A DNA stretch of 64,000 bases from a candidate division FCPU426 bacterium. Its GTDB lineage: Bacteria; Oederibacteriota; Muellerivitia; Muellerivitales; Muellerivitaceae. The DNA is taken from the NCBI GenBank assembly GCA_027452205.1, contig DAIDGV010000012.1, positions 141,421-205,420 on the forward strand, read 5' to 3'. The notes under the pieces were generated by a model. That model was given only the letters and a program-made list of their open reading frames with translations. It was not told where the DNA came from and did no database searches. The translations under genes and the position numbers were made by a program. Below are positions 52,884 through 60,981 of the stretch, in pieces. Each line of letters begins with the position of its first letter. The stretch's first letter is position 1.

Positions 52884-54242
52884 ATGAGCGTTAACGAACA
52901 AGACATCTTGACCGTACTGAAAAAAGTTCAAGATCCCGATCTGCACCAGGACATCGTCTCCCTGGGTTTCATCAAGAACATGAAGATCGACGGCGGCAAA
53001 GTGGCTTTCGACATCGAAATGACCACCCCCGCCTGCCCAGTGAAGGACCAGTTCAAGAAACAAGCCGAGGAGGAAGTGAAAAGACTTCCCGGTGTTTCCG
53101 AAGTGGCCGTCAATATGGCGTCCAACGTCAAGACCGCCCCGACGGGCATCAAGAACGTCAATATGCCTGGCGTGAAGAACCTCATCGCGGTCGCTTCGGG
53201 CAAGGGCGGCGTGGGTAAATCCACCGTTTCCGCCAACCTCGCTTTAGCCCTGGCCAAGAATGGCGCCAAGGTGGGTCTGATGGACGCCGACGTTTACGGC
53301 CCCTCCATTCCTCGTATGTTAGGCGTTCTTGGTCAACAACCTGCCACCGACCCCGAGACCAAGAAGATGATCCCCTTTGAAAAACACGGCATCAAGTTCA
53401 TGTCCGTCGGCATGCTGCAGGCAGAATCGGACACTGCCCTCATCTGGCGCGGCCCCATGGCCAGCAAACTCATTCAACAATTCCTGGGCGGCGTGGAGTG
53501 GGGCGAATTGGATTATTTGCTCATCGACCTTCCCCCGGGCACTGGGGATATCCAACTGACCCTCACCCAATCGGCTCCCTTAGCAGGCGCCGTCATTGTT
53601 ACCACCCCCCAGGACGTGGCCCGCACCATTACCCAAAAGGGATTGCGGATGTTCCAACAAGTGCAAGTTCCCATCGTGGGTATTGTGGAGAACATGAGCG
53701 GTTTCGTCTGTGAGCATTGTCATGAAGTGACGCCTATCTTTAAGAAGGGCGGCGGACGCAAGATGGCGGAAGAACTCATGGTTCCCTTCCTGGGCGAAGT
53801 ACCTCTGGAGCCGACCATCGCCGCCGACGGCGATTATGGTGTGCCCACCGTAGCTGCCCACCCGGACACCCCATCGGGCAAAGCCTATAACGAATTGGCT
53901 CTCCAAATGGCGGCACAGCTTTCCATCATCAACACCAACACCATCAAGGTGACCAATCGGCCGAAGGAAGTGAATACCAACGACGATAAGGTCACGGTCA
54001 TCACTTGGGAAGACGGCAAATTATCCCGCTACCCCAACCGTTATTTACGCAGCATGTGCCCCTGCGCGCAGTGCGTGAACGAAACGACCGGCGTGCGGAT
54101 GATCACCATCGATTCGATCGACCCCAACGTGCGGCTGGTCAGCGTGTCCCCGGTGGGCCGCTATGCCCTGCATTTTCAGTGGTCCGATGGTCACGGTACG
54201 GGGCTTTATTCTTTCGACACCTTGCATAAACTCGGCGAATAA
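52884..54242 (+). CDS. Mrp/HCF101-like Fe-S cluster carrier ATPase (DUF59-Mrp-DUF971)
   Basis: Carries and delivers [4Fe-4S] clusters in the cytosol. Residues 1-85 form a MIP18/DUF59 domain with C51 in TTPACPVKD; 95-350 the Mrp P-loop ATPase (ASGKGGVGKST at 104-114, LLIDLPPGTGD, and the cluster-binding C276-x2-C279); 355-452 a DUF971 domain with C392, C394, C397. This three-part order is that of the chloroplast protein HCF101. The ATG at 52884 follows GAGGAG. 452 aa. Confidence 0.93.
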   Translation: MSVNEQDILTVLKKVQDPDLHQDIVSLGFIKNMKIDGGKVAFDIEMTTPACPVKDQFKKQAEEEVKRLPGVSEVAVNMASNVKTAPTGIKNVNMPGVKNLIAVASGKGGVGKSTVSANLALALAKNGAKVGLMDADVYGPSIPRMLGVLGQQPATDPETKKMIPFEKHGIKFMSVGMLQAESDTALIWRGPMASKLIQQFLGGVEWGELDYLLIDLPPGTGDIQLTLTQSAPLAGAVIVTTPQDVARTITQKGLRMFQQVQVPIVGIVENMSGFVCEHCHEVTPIFKKGGGRKMAEELMVPFLGEVPLEPTIAADGDYGVPTVAAHPDTPSGKAYNELALQMAAQLSIINTNTIKVTNRPKEVNTNDDKVTVITWEDGKLSRYPNRYLRSMCPCAQCVNETTGVRMITIDSIDPNVRLVSVSPVGRYALHFQWSDGHGTGLYSFDTLHKLGE

Positions 54243-54256
54243 GTCCGATCCACCGA

Positions 54257-54283
54257 TCAAAACCGGCTTCGGATCGGTTTTAC
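54257..54283 (+). terminator. Possible weak terminator after mrp
   Basis: AAAACCG (54259-54265) can pair with CGGTTTT (54275-54281) over a nine-base loop. The T-run is short and lies within the stem, so read-through into the Nramp-like gene is likely. Confidence 0.35.
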
Positions 54284-54315
54284 CTTGTAATTGAGAACCA
54301 TTTTCAATACCATCC

Positions 54316-55632
54316 ATGCATTCTCTTGAAGGGTTTTTCTTGAAAAAGTCCAAAGCCAAAAAAATATCCACTAAAGCGGCCTCTCCTCAGCGCAGTTGGT
54401 GGAGACGGCTCTTGATGTTCCTGTCGGTCATGGGACCTGGGCTCATCGTCATGCAAGCCGACACCGAAGCGGGTAGCATCACCACCGCCGCGGTGGCGGG
54501 AGCTCAATACGGCTATATGCTGGTAGGCCTCCTCTTGGTTTTGACCATTCCCCTTTACGTGGTCCAGGAAATGACCGCCCGGCTGGGCTCCATCACGGGC
54601 AAGGGCCATGCCTATTTGATCCGGATGAAATATGGCATGGGCTGGGCCTGGGTCTCCCTGGCCATTCTGTTCGTTTGTAACATCGCCGCCCTGGTCACCG
54701 AGTTCGCCGGCATCATGAGCGCCGCCCAGATCGCCCATATCCCGCCTATTGTGTCAGTCGGGGTTTCGGCCTTGCTTCTCATCCTGGTGGTTGCTTCCGG
54801 CAGCTATAAAACCGCCGAATATATAGCCTTGGCCTTCTGCGCGGCCGACCTTCTCTTTATCCCTGCCGCTTTTATGGCCCACCCCGATTGGGCCAACCTG
54901 ACCCAGCAAGTCTTCACCATACCCACCCACACCATCACCCGGGACTTCATCCTGGTGGTCATCGGCCTCATCGGCGCGGTCATCATGCCCTGGATGATCT
55001 ATTACCAACAAAGCGCGGTGGTCGACAAGAAGTTGACGGAAAAAGAACTGCCCTTGGAACGCTTGGATACCGCCATCGGCGCGGTGATCACCGAGATCAT
55101 TATGGCTTTCATCGTCATCTCGACCGGAGCGACCCTTTTCATCCATCATGTCTCGATCGATGACGCTTCCCAAGCCGCGACCGCCTTGGTTCCCCTGGCT
55201 GGCAGCTACGCCGGGGTCCTCTTCGCCGTCGGGTTGGTCAGCGCGGCTTTCTTAGGAGCTTTTGTGGTGGCCGTCTCCACGGCCTGGGCCTTTGGGGAGA
55301 CTTTCGGTTGGCCCCATAGCCTGAACCACCGTCCGCCCCAAGCCAAACGCTTCTATACCCTTTATGCCGTGGGTGTTCTATTGGCAGCCGCGATCGTGCT
55401 GATCCCCAATATTCCTTTGGTGACCGTGACCGTTCTGGTCGAGGCCGGCAACGCCTTGCTCCTTCCGATCGTGCTGACCTTCTTACTTTTGCTGACCAAC
55501 GACAAACAGTTGTTGGGCAAGCACGTGAACAAGTGGCACTCCAATTTGTTGGCGGTAGGCACCGGTGCCGTCATCATCCTGCTGGGTTTGCTTTCCGTTG
55601 TCTTGACCTTCTTCCCTAACTGGCTTTCCTAG
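54316..55632 (+). CDS. Nramp-related membrane transporter with altered metal-site motifs
   Basis: A 438 aa LeuT-fold permease with eleven hydrophobic segments, starting GPGLIVMQADTEAGSITTAAVAGAQYGY like Nramp helix 1. Canonical Nramps carry DPGN in helix 1 and MPHN in helix 6. Here these read DTEAGS (49-54) and MPWM (224-227), so only the first Asp is kept and the metal-binding Asn and the helix 6 His-Asn are lost. The cargo may be another divalent ion such as Mg2+, or something else. A Lys-rich cytoplasmic N-terminus (10-31) is extra. The first in-frame ATG at 54316 is used; ribosome site weak. Confidence 0.85.
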   Translation: MHSLEGFFLKKSKAKKISTKAASPQRSWWRRLLMFLSVMGPGLIVMQADTEAGSITTAAVAGAQYGYMLVGLLLVLTIPLYVVQEMTARLGSITGKGHAYLIRMKYGMGWAWVSLAILFVCNIAALVTEFAGIMSAAQIAHIPPIVSVGVSALLLILVVASGSYKTAEYIALAFCAADLLFIPAAFMAHPDWANLTQQVFTIPTHTITRDFILVVIGLIGAVIMPWMIYYQQSAVVDKKLTEKELPLERLDTAIGAVITEIIMAFIVISTGATLFIHHVSIDDASQAATALVPLAGSYAGVLFAVGLVSAAFLGAFVVAVSTAWAFGETFGWPHSLNHRPPQAKRFYTLYAVGVLLAAAIVLIPNIPLVTVTVLVEAGNALLLPIVLTFLLLLTNDKQLLGKHVNKWHSNLLAVGTGAVIILLGLLSVVLTFFPNWLS

Positions 55633-55637
55633 ATAGG

Positions 55638-55662
55638 AAAAAGTTCCCAAGGGACTTTTGGG
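55638..55662 (+). terminator. Possible terminator after the Nramp-like gene
   Basis: AAAAGTTCCC and GGGACTTTT (about 55639-55648 with 55651-55659) can pair with one bulged T and a small loop, ending in TTTTGGG. The T-run is short, so confidence is limited. Confidence 0.45.
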
Positions 55663-55737
55663 CATCCTGCTAAAAAACCTAAAAACACTAGTGATTGGGC
55701 CTTGAAATCTGCCACCCCCCAATCCATTTGCCACATT

Positions 55738-55765
55738 TTGAACATTAATTATCCCAAGGTATTCT
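55738..55765 (+). promoter_or_regulatory. Candidate promoter of the rubredoxin-like gene
   Basis: TTGAAC (55738-55743) and TATTCT (55760-55765) are separated by 16 bases, giving a leader of about 90 nt before the ATG at 55860. Confidence 0.45.
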
Positions 55766-55859
55766 TTTAACCCGATTTAACACTCTCCCATCTATCCAGC
55801 CCCTATCCCCAGGGGTAGAGTTGTCTTAGCTTGATTGAGAGAGTAGATGGAGGTGCCTC

Positions 55860-56060
55860 ATGACCATTACCACACCCAAATTCGAAGGCAAGATCAAGAT
55901 CCTCAACGATTACAAATACGATGCCGTGAACGAACAGACCGAACTGATGTGGCGCTGCGATATCTGCGGCGAGCTGATCCACCGTAAGGACGGTCTTCCC
56001 AGCCATTGTCCCAGCTGCCATGCTCCCCAGAACGAGCTGGCCCTGGTCGAAGAGGACTAA
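55860..56060 (+). CDS. Rubredoxin-like zinc-ribbon protein
   Basis: A 66 aa protein ending in a rubredoxin-type domain: WRCDICGELI and HCPSCHAPQNELALVEED provide two C-x2-C pairs (C33/C36 and C49/C52 counting from the ATG). This is the domain found at the C-terminus of rubrerythrins, here alone with a ~30-residue N-terminal strand region. It may carry electrons in oxidative-stress defence or simply bind zinc. GGAGG lies six bases before the ATG. Single gene with its own candidate promoter. Confidence 0.82.
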   Translation: MTITTPKFEGKIKILNDYKYDAVNEQTELMWRCDICGELIHRKDGLPSHCPSCHAPQNELALVEED

Positions 56061-56133
56061 AAAAGCCCTCCCTAGTTGTTCCGGGTCGGTGTTAAACTTT
56101 TGCGGCCAGATCCTAGTCCCGTGAAAGCCAGCC

Positions 56134-57195
56134 ATGTTCTCCAGTAAATCCTTCTGGTTGGGCGTTTTTGTGAGCCTCTTCGGCCTGCTTTTGATCGCCG
56201 AGGTGGCCGTTCGCCTGACCGTTCCCCAGGGCTTTTGGTATCGTCATTTCGACATTTCGGGTGACATGACCAGCCTGCCCGAATTACAGGACCGCATCCG
56301 CTACGCCTGCCCCGCTCGCCCTGTCTTCTTATTAGGAGATAGCGTACTGGGTGCCAGCGCGTTGGCCGAACACCGGGTGCCCCAGCCCCGGACCCAAACC
56401 CTGACCCATTACCTGACCACCCAACTGGCCTCCCAAGGCCATCCAGCCTTAAGCTTGGGGTCCGACGGCAACCTGATGACCGACCTTTTGGCCTTGAACA
56501 CTGAGATCGACCCCCAGTCCACCGATCACATCCTTCTTTTATTGAACTTTCGCATGTTCGCCCAGGAGTTCACCGAGGGGCCTAAAGGCCTTGCCCATAG
56601 CTTTTTAATGGCGAACCTGCCGATGGATCTACAAGCCCGGGTGGCCCCCAACCCTCCCTTGAGCCAGGAAGCCCGCCTAAGCGACGACCTTTACGCCCAA
56701 ATGGCCCAGCATTGGATGCTTTTCCGTGAGACCCAGATGCTCAAGACCCTCTGGTACTACCCCAGCCAAAAAGACTTCTTCCAACACCTCTTGGAACGCC
56801 TGGTCGGCACCAATGAGATACAACAAGAGATCGCTGAAGAGGCCCTTAAGCAAAAGGTGGCCGGTTACTATGCCCCCTACCTTTGGCCCTCCAATGGCCT
56901 TCCCTTGACCGCTCTGAAACAATTATTGGACCAATGGGCAGCCAAGGGTGTCCAGGTGACCGTCATCCTCACCCCCCAGAACCCTAAATTCCTGGCTGGA
57001 TACTTGGACAAACCCAGCTACGAGAAGAACCGGTCCCAATTGGCCAAGTTCATGAAAGCCTACCGGAGTATTCATTACGAGGATTGGTCGGCCAAGTACT
57101 CCTCCCAACTTTTCTTCGACCACTGCCATTTAAAACCCGAAGGCAACGAACGCTATGCCAAGGACCTGGCTGGATTGTTGGGAGGCCGTTTATGA
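56134..57195 (+). CDS. Membrane-anchored SGNH-hydrolase-like acyl transferase (DltD/AlgJ-like)
   Basis: One N-terminal membrane helix (about 6-26), then an extracytoplasmic SGNH-type domain: catalytic Ser S70 in FLLGDSVLGAS and Asp/His in FFDHCHLKPEGNERYAKDL (D329, H332). A block-III Asn is less clear (LLLLNFRMF is a candidate). SGNH proteins paired with MBOAT enzymes pass an acyl group to a cell-surface polymer. The stop overlaps the next gene's ATG as ATGA, and the third gene is an MBOAT transferase, so a three-protein acylation machine is likely. A role in making or altering envelope polysaccharide is inferred. Confidence 0.82.
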   Translation: MFSSKSFWLGVFVSLFGLLLIAEVAVRLTVPQGFWYRHFDISGDMTSLPELQDRIRYACPARPVFLLGDSVLGASALAEHRVPQPRTQTLTHYLTTQLASQGHPALSLGSDGNLMTDLLALNTEIDPQSTDHILLLLNFRMFAQEFTEGPKGLAHSFLMANLPMDLQARVAPNPPLSQEARLSDDLYAQMAQHWMLFRETQMLKTLWYYPSQKDFFQHLLERLVGTNEIQQEIAEEALKQKVAGYYAPYLWPSNGLPLTALKQLLDQWAAKGVQVTVILTPQNPKFLAGYLDKPSYEKNRSQLAKFMKAYRSIHYEDWSAKYSSQLFFDHCHLKPEGNERYAKDLAGLLGGRL

Positions 57196-57314
57196 ACCGG
57201 AATGAATTCTTAAAAGGCTTGGGCTTAGGGCTGGTTCTTTTCGCGCTCTTTATGGCCATTCTGCTTTTTTCGGGTGACCTTTCGGCGTCCAAATTCATTT
57301 ATGTGGATTTCTAA
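57192..57314 (+). CDS. DltX-like membrane microprotein ending in FIYVDF
   Basis: A 40 aa protein read from the ATG that overlaps the stop of the SGNH gene. One helix (LGLGLVLFALFMAILLF, about 10-26) is followed by a short periplasmic tail whose last six residues are F-I-Y-V-D-F. In the teichoic acid D-alanylation system DltX is a single-helix protein with a C-terminal FxYxxF motif; its Tyr carries the D-alanyl group between the MBOAT DltB and DltD. Size, topology, motif and position between an SGNH gene and an MBOAT gene all agree. Easily missed because of its length. Confidence 0.82.
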   Translation: MNRNEFLKGLGLGLVLFALFMAILLFSGDLSASKFIYVDF

Positions 57315-57367
57315 TGGTCGATCAAAAAATACCTTTGCGCCACACTTTGTAAAGGGGAGACCGCGGA

Positions 57368-58570
57368 TTGATCTTTAACACCAGTTGGTTCCTTTACTTC
57401 TTCGTCACCTTTTATGTCCTGCTCTGGTTGGTCCCCAACCGTCGTCTGCGTTTTTATTACGTTTTGGCTGCCAGCGCTATCTTCCATTACCATTTCGCCG
57501 GTCCCGCGGGCATCACCCCCATCATCATCATGGCCGTCCTTGTCTTTTTCCTCGCCCAATGGATGGATCGCCTACCGCACGACGGCGCTTCCAAAAAAAG
57601 GGTCTTTACCCTGGCCCTCTTGGTACCCATCCTCGGGCTGATCTTCTATAAATATCGGGTCCTTCTCTTGGGTTCGCTCATTCCCTGTTTGGGCGGCTTT
57701 GGCCAATGGATAAAACCCTATGCCATTCAGCCCGCCATGCCCCTGGCCATTTCCTTTTTCACTTTCGAGTTCGTACACTATTTGACCGACATCTATCATG
57801 GCAAAGGAAAACCGGTCTCCAACCCCTTCAAGTTCGCTATCTTCTGCATCTTCTTCCCCTCTATCGTGTCGGGACCCATCAAGCGGTTCGAACCTTTCCT
57901 CAAACAGTTGGAGAACGGTTTAGAGAGGCCCTTGGTTCAAATGGCCGCCTTGGGACTGGCCCAAGTATTGTTGGGATTCTTTAAAAAACTGGTCATCGCG
58001 GACAATGCAACCCTGCTCATCCATTTGTTGGAAAAGCGGACCGATCTTTCTTTTGGACCTGTTTGCCTTCTCATGTCCCTTTTATCCATCCGTATCCTTT
58101 TCGACTTCAGCGGTTATAGCGATATCGCCATCGGCTTGGGCCGCATGATCGGGCTGGATCTGCCGCAAAACTTCAACTTTCCCTATATCGCCCGGAACAT
58201 CACTGATTTTTGGCGGCGCTGGCACATGTCCCTCAGCTCGTGGATCCGCGATTACATCTATATCCCCATGGGTGGCAGTCGGAACGGGCCCCTGCGCAAA
58301 TTCATCAACCTGCTCACCACCATGTTCATTTGTGGACTCTGGCACGGAGCCAATTGGCACTTCGGCATTTGGGGTATTTACCATGGACTCGGTTTGACCT
58401 TGCACCACACCTGGGAAAAGACCCCGGTCAGGCAAAAATGGGCCGCTTGGGGTCCCAGCCGATGGATCGACATCGCGCTGACCAACATCTTCGTGGCTTA
58501 TGGCTGGCTTTTGTTCTTTTATCCCATGGATGAAGTGGCGAAAATAACCCGCTATCTTTTTCGTTTCTGA
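57368..58570 (+). CDS. MBOAT-family O-acyltransferase (DltB/AlgI-like)
   Basis: A 400 aa polytopic membrane enzyme that moves an acyl group across the inner membrane. The TTG start at 57368 has GGGGAG eight bases upstream and gives MIFNTSWFLYFF, the usual AlgI/DltB beginning. Conserved parts: SFFTFEFVHYLTDIYHGK, FPSIVSGPIKRFE, FDFSGYSDIAIGLGRMIG, RNITDFWRRWHMSLSSWIRDYIYIPMGGSR (H286), and the catalytic H326 in CGLWHGANWHFG. The acyl donor is not evident: no dltA/dltC or acetyltransferase gene is nearby. It is the third gene of the SGNH-microprotein-MBOAT cassette, 53 nt after the microprotein. Confidence 0.93.
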   Translation: MIFNTSWFLYFFVTFYVLLWLVPNRRLRFYYVLAASAIFHYHFAGPAGITPIIIMAVLVFFLAQWMDRLPHDGASKKRVFTLALLVPILGLIFYKYRVLLLGSLIPCLGGFGQWIKPYAIQPAMPLAISFFTFEFVHYLTDIYHGKGKPVSNPFKFAIFCIFFPSIVSGPIKRFEPFLKQLENGLERPLVQMAALGLAQVLLGFFKKLVIADNATLLIHLLEKRTDLSFGPVCLLMSLLSIRILFDFSGYSDIAIGLGRMIGLDLPQNFNFPYIARNITDFWRRWHMSLSSWIRDYIYIPMGGSRNGPLRKFINLLTTMFICGLWHGANWHFGIWGIYHGLGLTLHHTWEKTPVRQKWAAWGPSRWIDIALTNIFVAYGWLLFFYPMDEVAKITRYLFRF

Positions 58571-58632
58571 ATCGTCTAACTTAAACTAGGTTTTCACCGT
58601 AAAATAACCCATCTTTTTCTGGAGGATTTTTT

Positions 58633-59106
58633 ATGCGCAAGTGGCTCTTACTTTTATCCCTCTTGGTCATCACACCCCTTTTCGCCCAATCCACCCCTAC
58701 CCCTACACCGCTCCTTCCCGGCAAATGGAATGCCGCCAAGGTTCCCTGGGACCTTTGGTTCAAGGACAATGCCATTGCCACCGACAAGAACGAATATATC
58801 CACATCTTTTGGAACGCCAACGACTTCAAGGCTAATTTCGAGTTGAAGGACAAAGCCCGCCGCATGGCCGATGCGGCCATTTATTTGGTGAAGAAGGTCG
58901 CCCCGGCGGATTCCAAGACCGACCTGATGAAAGTGGATATTGTCTATGTTTTACAGCGGGACGATTACGGCCTGCCCAAGTGGGACAGCATGCAGCAGAT
59001 CTGTCACATCGAGTTATTACGGTCTAAAGTGTTCAAAGGAAAGAAACTGCCGGATTTCAGTAAAGTCTCACCTGAGAAGGTGTTCAGTAAATTCCAGATG
59101 TTCTAA
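58633..59106 (+). CDS. Secreted protein of unknown function
   Basis: Not recognised. A 157 aa protein with a signal peptide (1-20, ending LFAQ) and a Thr/Pro-rich junction (STPTPTPLLPG), then a mixed, charged domain without Cys pairs, apart from a lone Cys in QQICHIELL. GGAGG precedes the ATG. It follows the acylation cassette by 62 nt and might be cotranscribed, but nothing ties it functionally. Its stop overlaps that of the convergent dsbD gene by four bases. Confidence 0.7.
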   Translation: MRKWLLLLSLLVITPLFAQSTPTPTPLLPGKWNAAKVPWDLWFKDNAIATDKNEYIHIFWNANDFKANFELKDKARRMADAAIYLVKKVAPADSKTDLMKVDIVYVLQRDDYGLPKWDSMQQICHIELLRSKVFKGKKLPDFSKVSPEKVFSKFQMF

Positions 59107-60884
59107 CGCTTCAATGTCTGGGCCAGCTTTTCCAGCATCTGGTCCGGTGTGACGAAGCCGATCCCACGCAGGTCCTTGCGTTCCCGCCCCTGGGCGTCCA
59201 AGAAAACCAAGGTGGGAACGCCCTGGATCCCGTAAGCCTTCTTCAGTTCTTCCACCGGGCCTGAGGTGAACTGCGTCAGGTCCGCCTTCAAAAGCACCCA
59301 ATCCTTCAGCCCGTCCCGCACTTGAGGATCGGAGAAGGTCTTGATCTCCAATTCCTTGCAAGGTAGGCACCAAGCCGCCGTGAAGTCGATGAAGACCGGT
59401 TTGCCGTCTTTTTTGGCCTGTTCGACCAAAGCGGTCTGATAGGGCTGGAAGGACAGCTTCATAGGTTCGGGCCAACTGTGGTGGACAAAAGACCCCAACG
59501 CGATCAAGAGAACCCCAAAACCTATCTGGAACTTTTTAAAGCCCGGCGCTACGCCACGACCCGAGAAGACGAACCCCAGAAGGACCCCCGCCAGGATGAT
59601 ATAACCCGGCGTCAGCCAATGGTTAAGATTTTCCGGCATCAAGGGATTCAAAAAATAGAGCGGCATACCCAAAAGAATAAGCCCGAATATTTTTTTGACC
59701 CAGACCATCCACATTCCCGACCGGGGCAGCCTTTGGATCTCACCCGAAAAGAACCCTAGCCAGATATAAGGGAAACCCAACCCCAGGGAGAGGGTAAAGA
59801 ACATGATGAAACCCAAATAGGGGTTCGCTTTGGCGGCCACGAAGGTCAATAGGCCAATCGAGAAAGGATCCACGCAAGGAGCCGCCACGATGCCAAAGAC
59901 CAGCCCCATTCCGAACGCCCCCAGCCAGCCTTGGGTGCTGGTGGAAGCGATACGGTTGAGTAGCCAAGATGGCGCTTGGATCTCGTAAAGGCCGAACATG
60001 GAAAAGGAAAGCGTGACCAGCACCAGAGAAATACCCGCCAAGACCACCGGAGATTGCAGGCTGGATCCCAAAATGCGCCCCGTCAGCGCCGCCGTAACTC
60101 CCAAGGCCGAATAGGTCATCGAAATACCGCAAACATAAGCCACTGCCCGTCCCAGGATGACCATGGGCTTTTCCGACTTTTGATTACCAAAATAGGAAAT
60201 GGTCAAAGGGATCATCGGATAGACACAAGGCGTCAAATTCAGCGCCAACCCACCCAGAAAAATGAGGATGAAGGTTAGCAGGACGCCCTTATTTTGAAGA
60301 TACCGCTGGATGATGTTGTCCTCAGGCACCGAGGCGTCGGATGAGCTTGGGAAAAATTGGGAGTTCGTCGGCACTGAGGCTTGTCCCGTCGCGCCCACCT
60401 GTAACGGCAGGGATAACTTTAAGGTTGCCGGAGCCAGGCAGGATTGATCGTTGCAAGCTTGAAAGCGCAGTTGGAGAGGCAATTGGACCAGCCCCGGTTT
60501 TAAAGAGGAACTTAGCCGGACGTCCGCGTAGAAAGTGACCGCCTTTTCATAGACCGAAAACGGCTTGTCCAATCCCGCTAGGTTCTTTTTATTCCCCGCC
60601 GGATATTGGACCGTTCCTTCCAAAATACCGGAGACGTTCTTTTCCAACGTCAGTTCCGCTGGGATCAAAAAGTCGAGCAGCCCTTCATGGGCGTTGATAT
60701 GCCAACCCGGTTCGATCTGCGCGACTACCGCCACCTTGACCAGGCTGCCCGGTTGGGCCGGGTTCACGTTGGAGTGGATCGCCGCGGAGACCACTTGGGA
60801 GCTGTCCACGAGCCCCGCGCGGACGTTCGAAAAGACGAAGAACATTAAAAGGCTCGCGACAAAAAGGCGGGAAAAAGGTCTCAT
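59103..60884 (-). CDS. dsbD: Thiol:disulfide interchange protein DsbD
   Basis: Passes electrons from cytosolic thioredoxin to periplasmic thiols. A signal peptide (1-23) leads an N-terminal immunoglobulin-like domain with C144 and C149 (ACNDQSC); the eight-helix membrane core carries C220 (TPCVYP) and C337 (APCVDP); a thioredoxin-like C-terminal domain has C506/C509 (WCLPC). All six cysteines of the relay are present and the 593 aa length is standard. With the SurA-type factors it supports an active periplasmic folding system. Confidence 0.95.
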   Translation of the reverse strand: MRPFSRLFVASLLMFFVFSNVRAGLVDSSQVVSAAIHSNVNPAQPGSLVKVAVVAQIEPGWHINAHEGLLDFLIPAELTLEKNVSGILEGTVQYPAGNKKNLAGLDKPFSVYEKAVTFYADVRLSSSLKPGLVQLPLQLRFQACNDQSCLAPATLKLSLPLQVGATGQASVPTNSQFFPSSSDASVPEDNIIQRYLQNKGVLLTFILIFLGGLALNLTPCVYPMIPLTISYFGNQKSEKPMVILGRAVAYVCGISMTYSALGVTAALTGRILGSSLQSPVVLAGISLVLVTLSFSMFGLYEIQAPSWLLNRIASTSTQGWLGAFGMGLVFGIVAAPCVDPFSIGLLTFVAAKANPYLGFIMFFTLSLGLGFPYIWLGFFSGEIQRLPRSGMWMVWVKKIFGLILLGMPLYFLNPLMPENLNHWLTPGYIILAGVLLGFVFSGRGVAPGFKKFQIGFGVLLIALGSFVHHSWPEPMKLSFQPYQTALVEQAKKDGKPVFIDFTAAWCLPCKELEIKTFSDPQVRDGLKDWVLLKADLTQFTSGPVEELKKAYGIQGVPTLVFLDAQGRERKDLRGIGFVTPDQMLEKLAQTLKR

Positions 60885-60920
60885 GGTCTTTACTACCTTG
60901 AAAACAAGGATTTGGTTACA

Positions 60921-60953
60921 AAAAATAAGCCCGGAAAGGTCCGGGCTTATTTT
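60921..60953 (-). terminator. Intrinsic terminator of the LacI-family gene
   Basis: A 14-bp perfect stem (60922-60935 with 60940-60953) and a four-base loop, AT-rich at the base with a T-run on the minus strand. It lies 28 nt after the lacI-type stop and just upstream of dsbD. Confidence 0.88.
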
Positions 60954-60981
60954 ACTGAATCGGATTTTAAAAACCTAAGGA

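Noticed and set aside
55804..55816. CCCCAGGGG upstream of the rubredoxin-like gene as a second RcnR/CsoR operator
   Set aside because: Only the nine-base core is symmetric and the AT flanks do not match, so it is probably chance.
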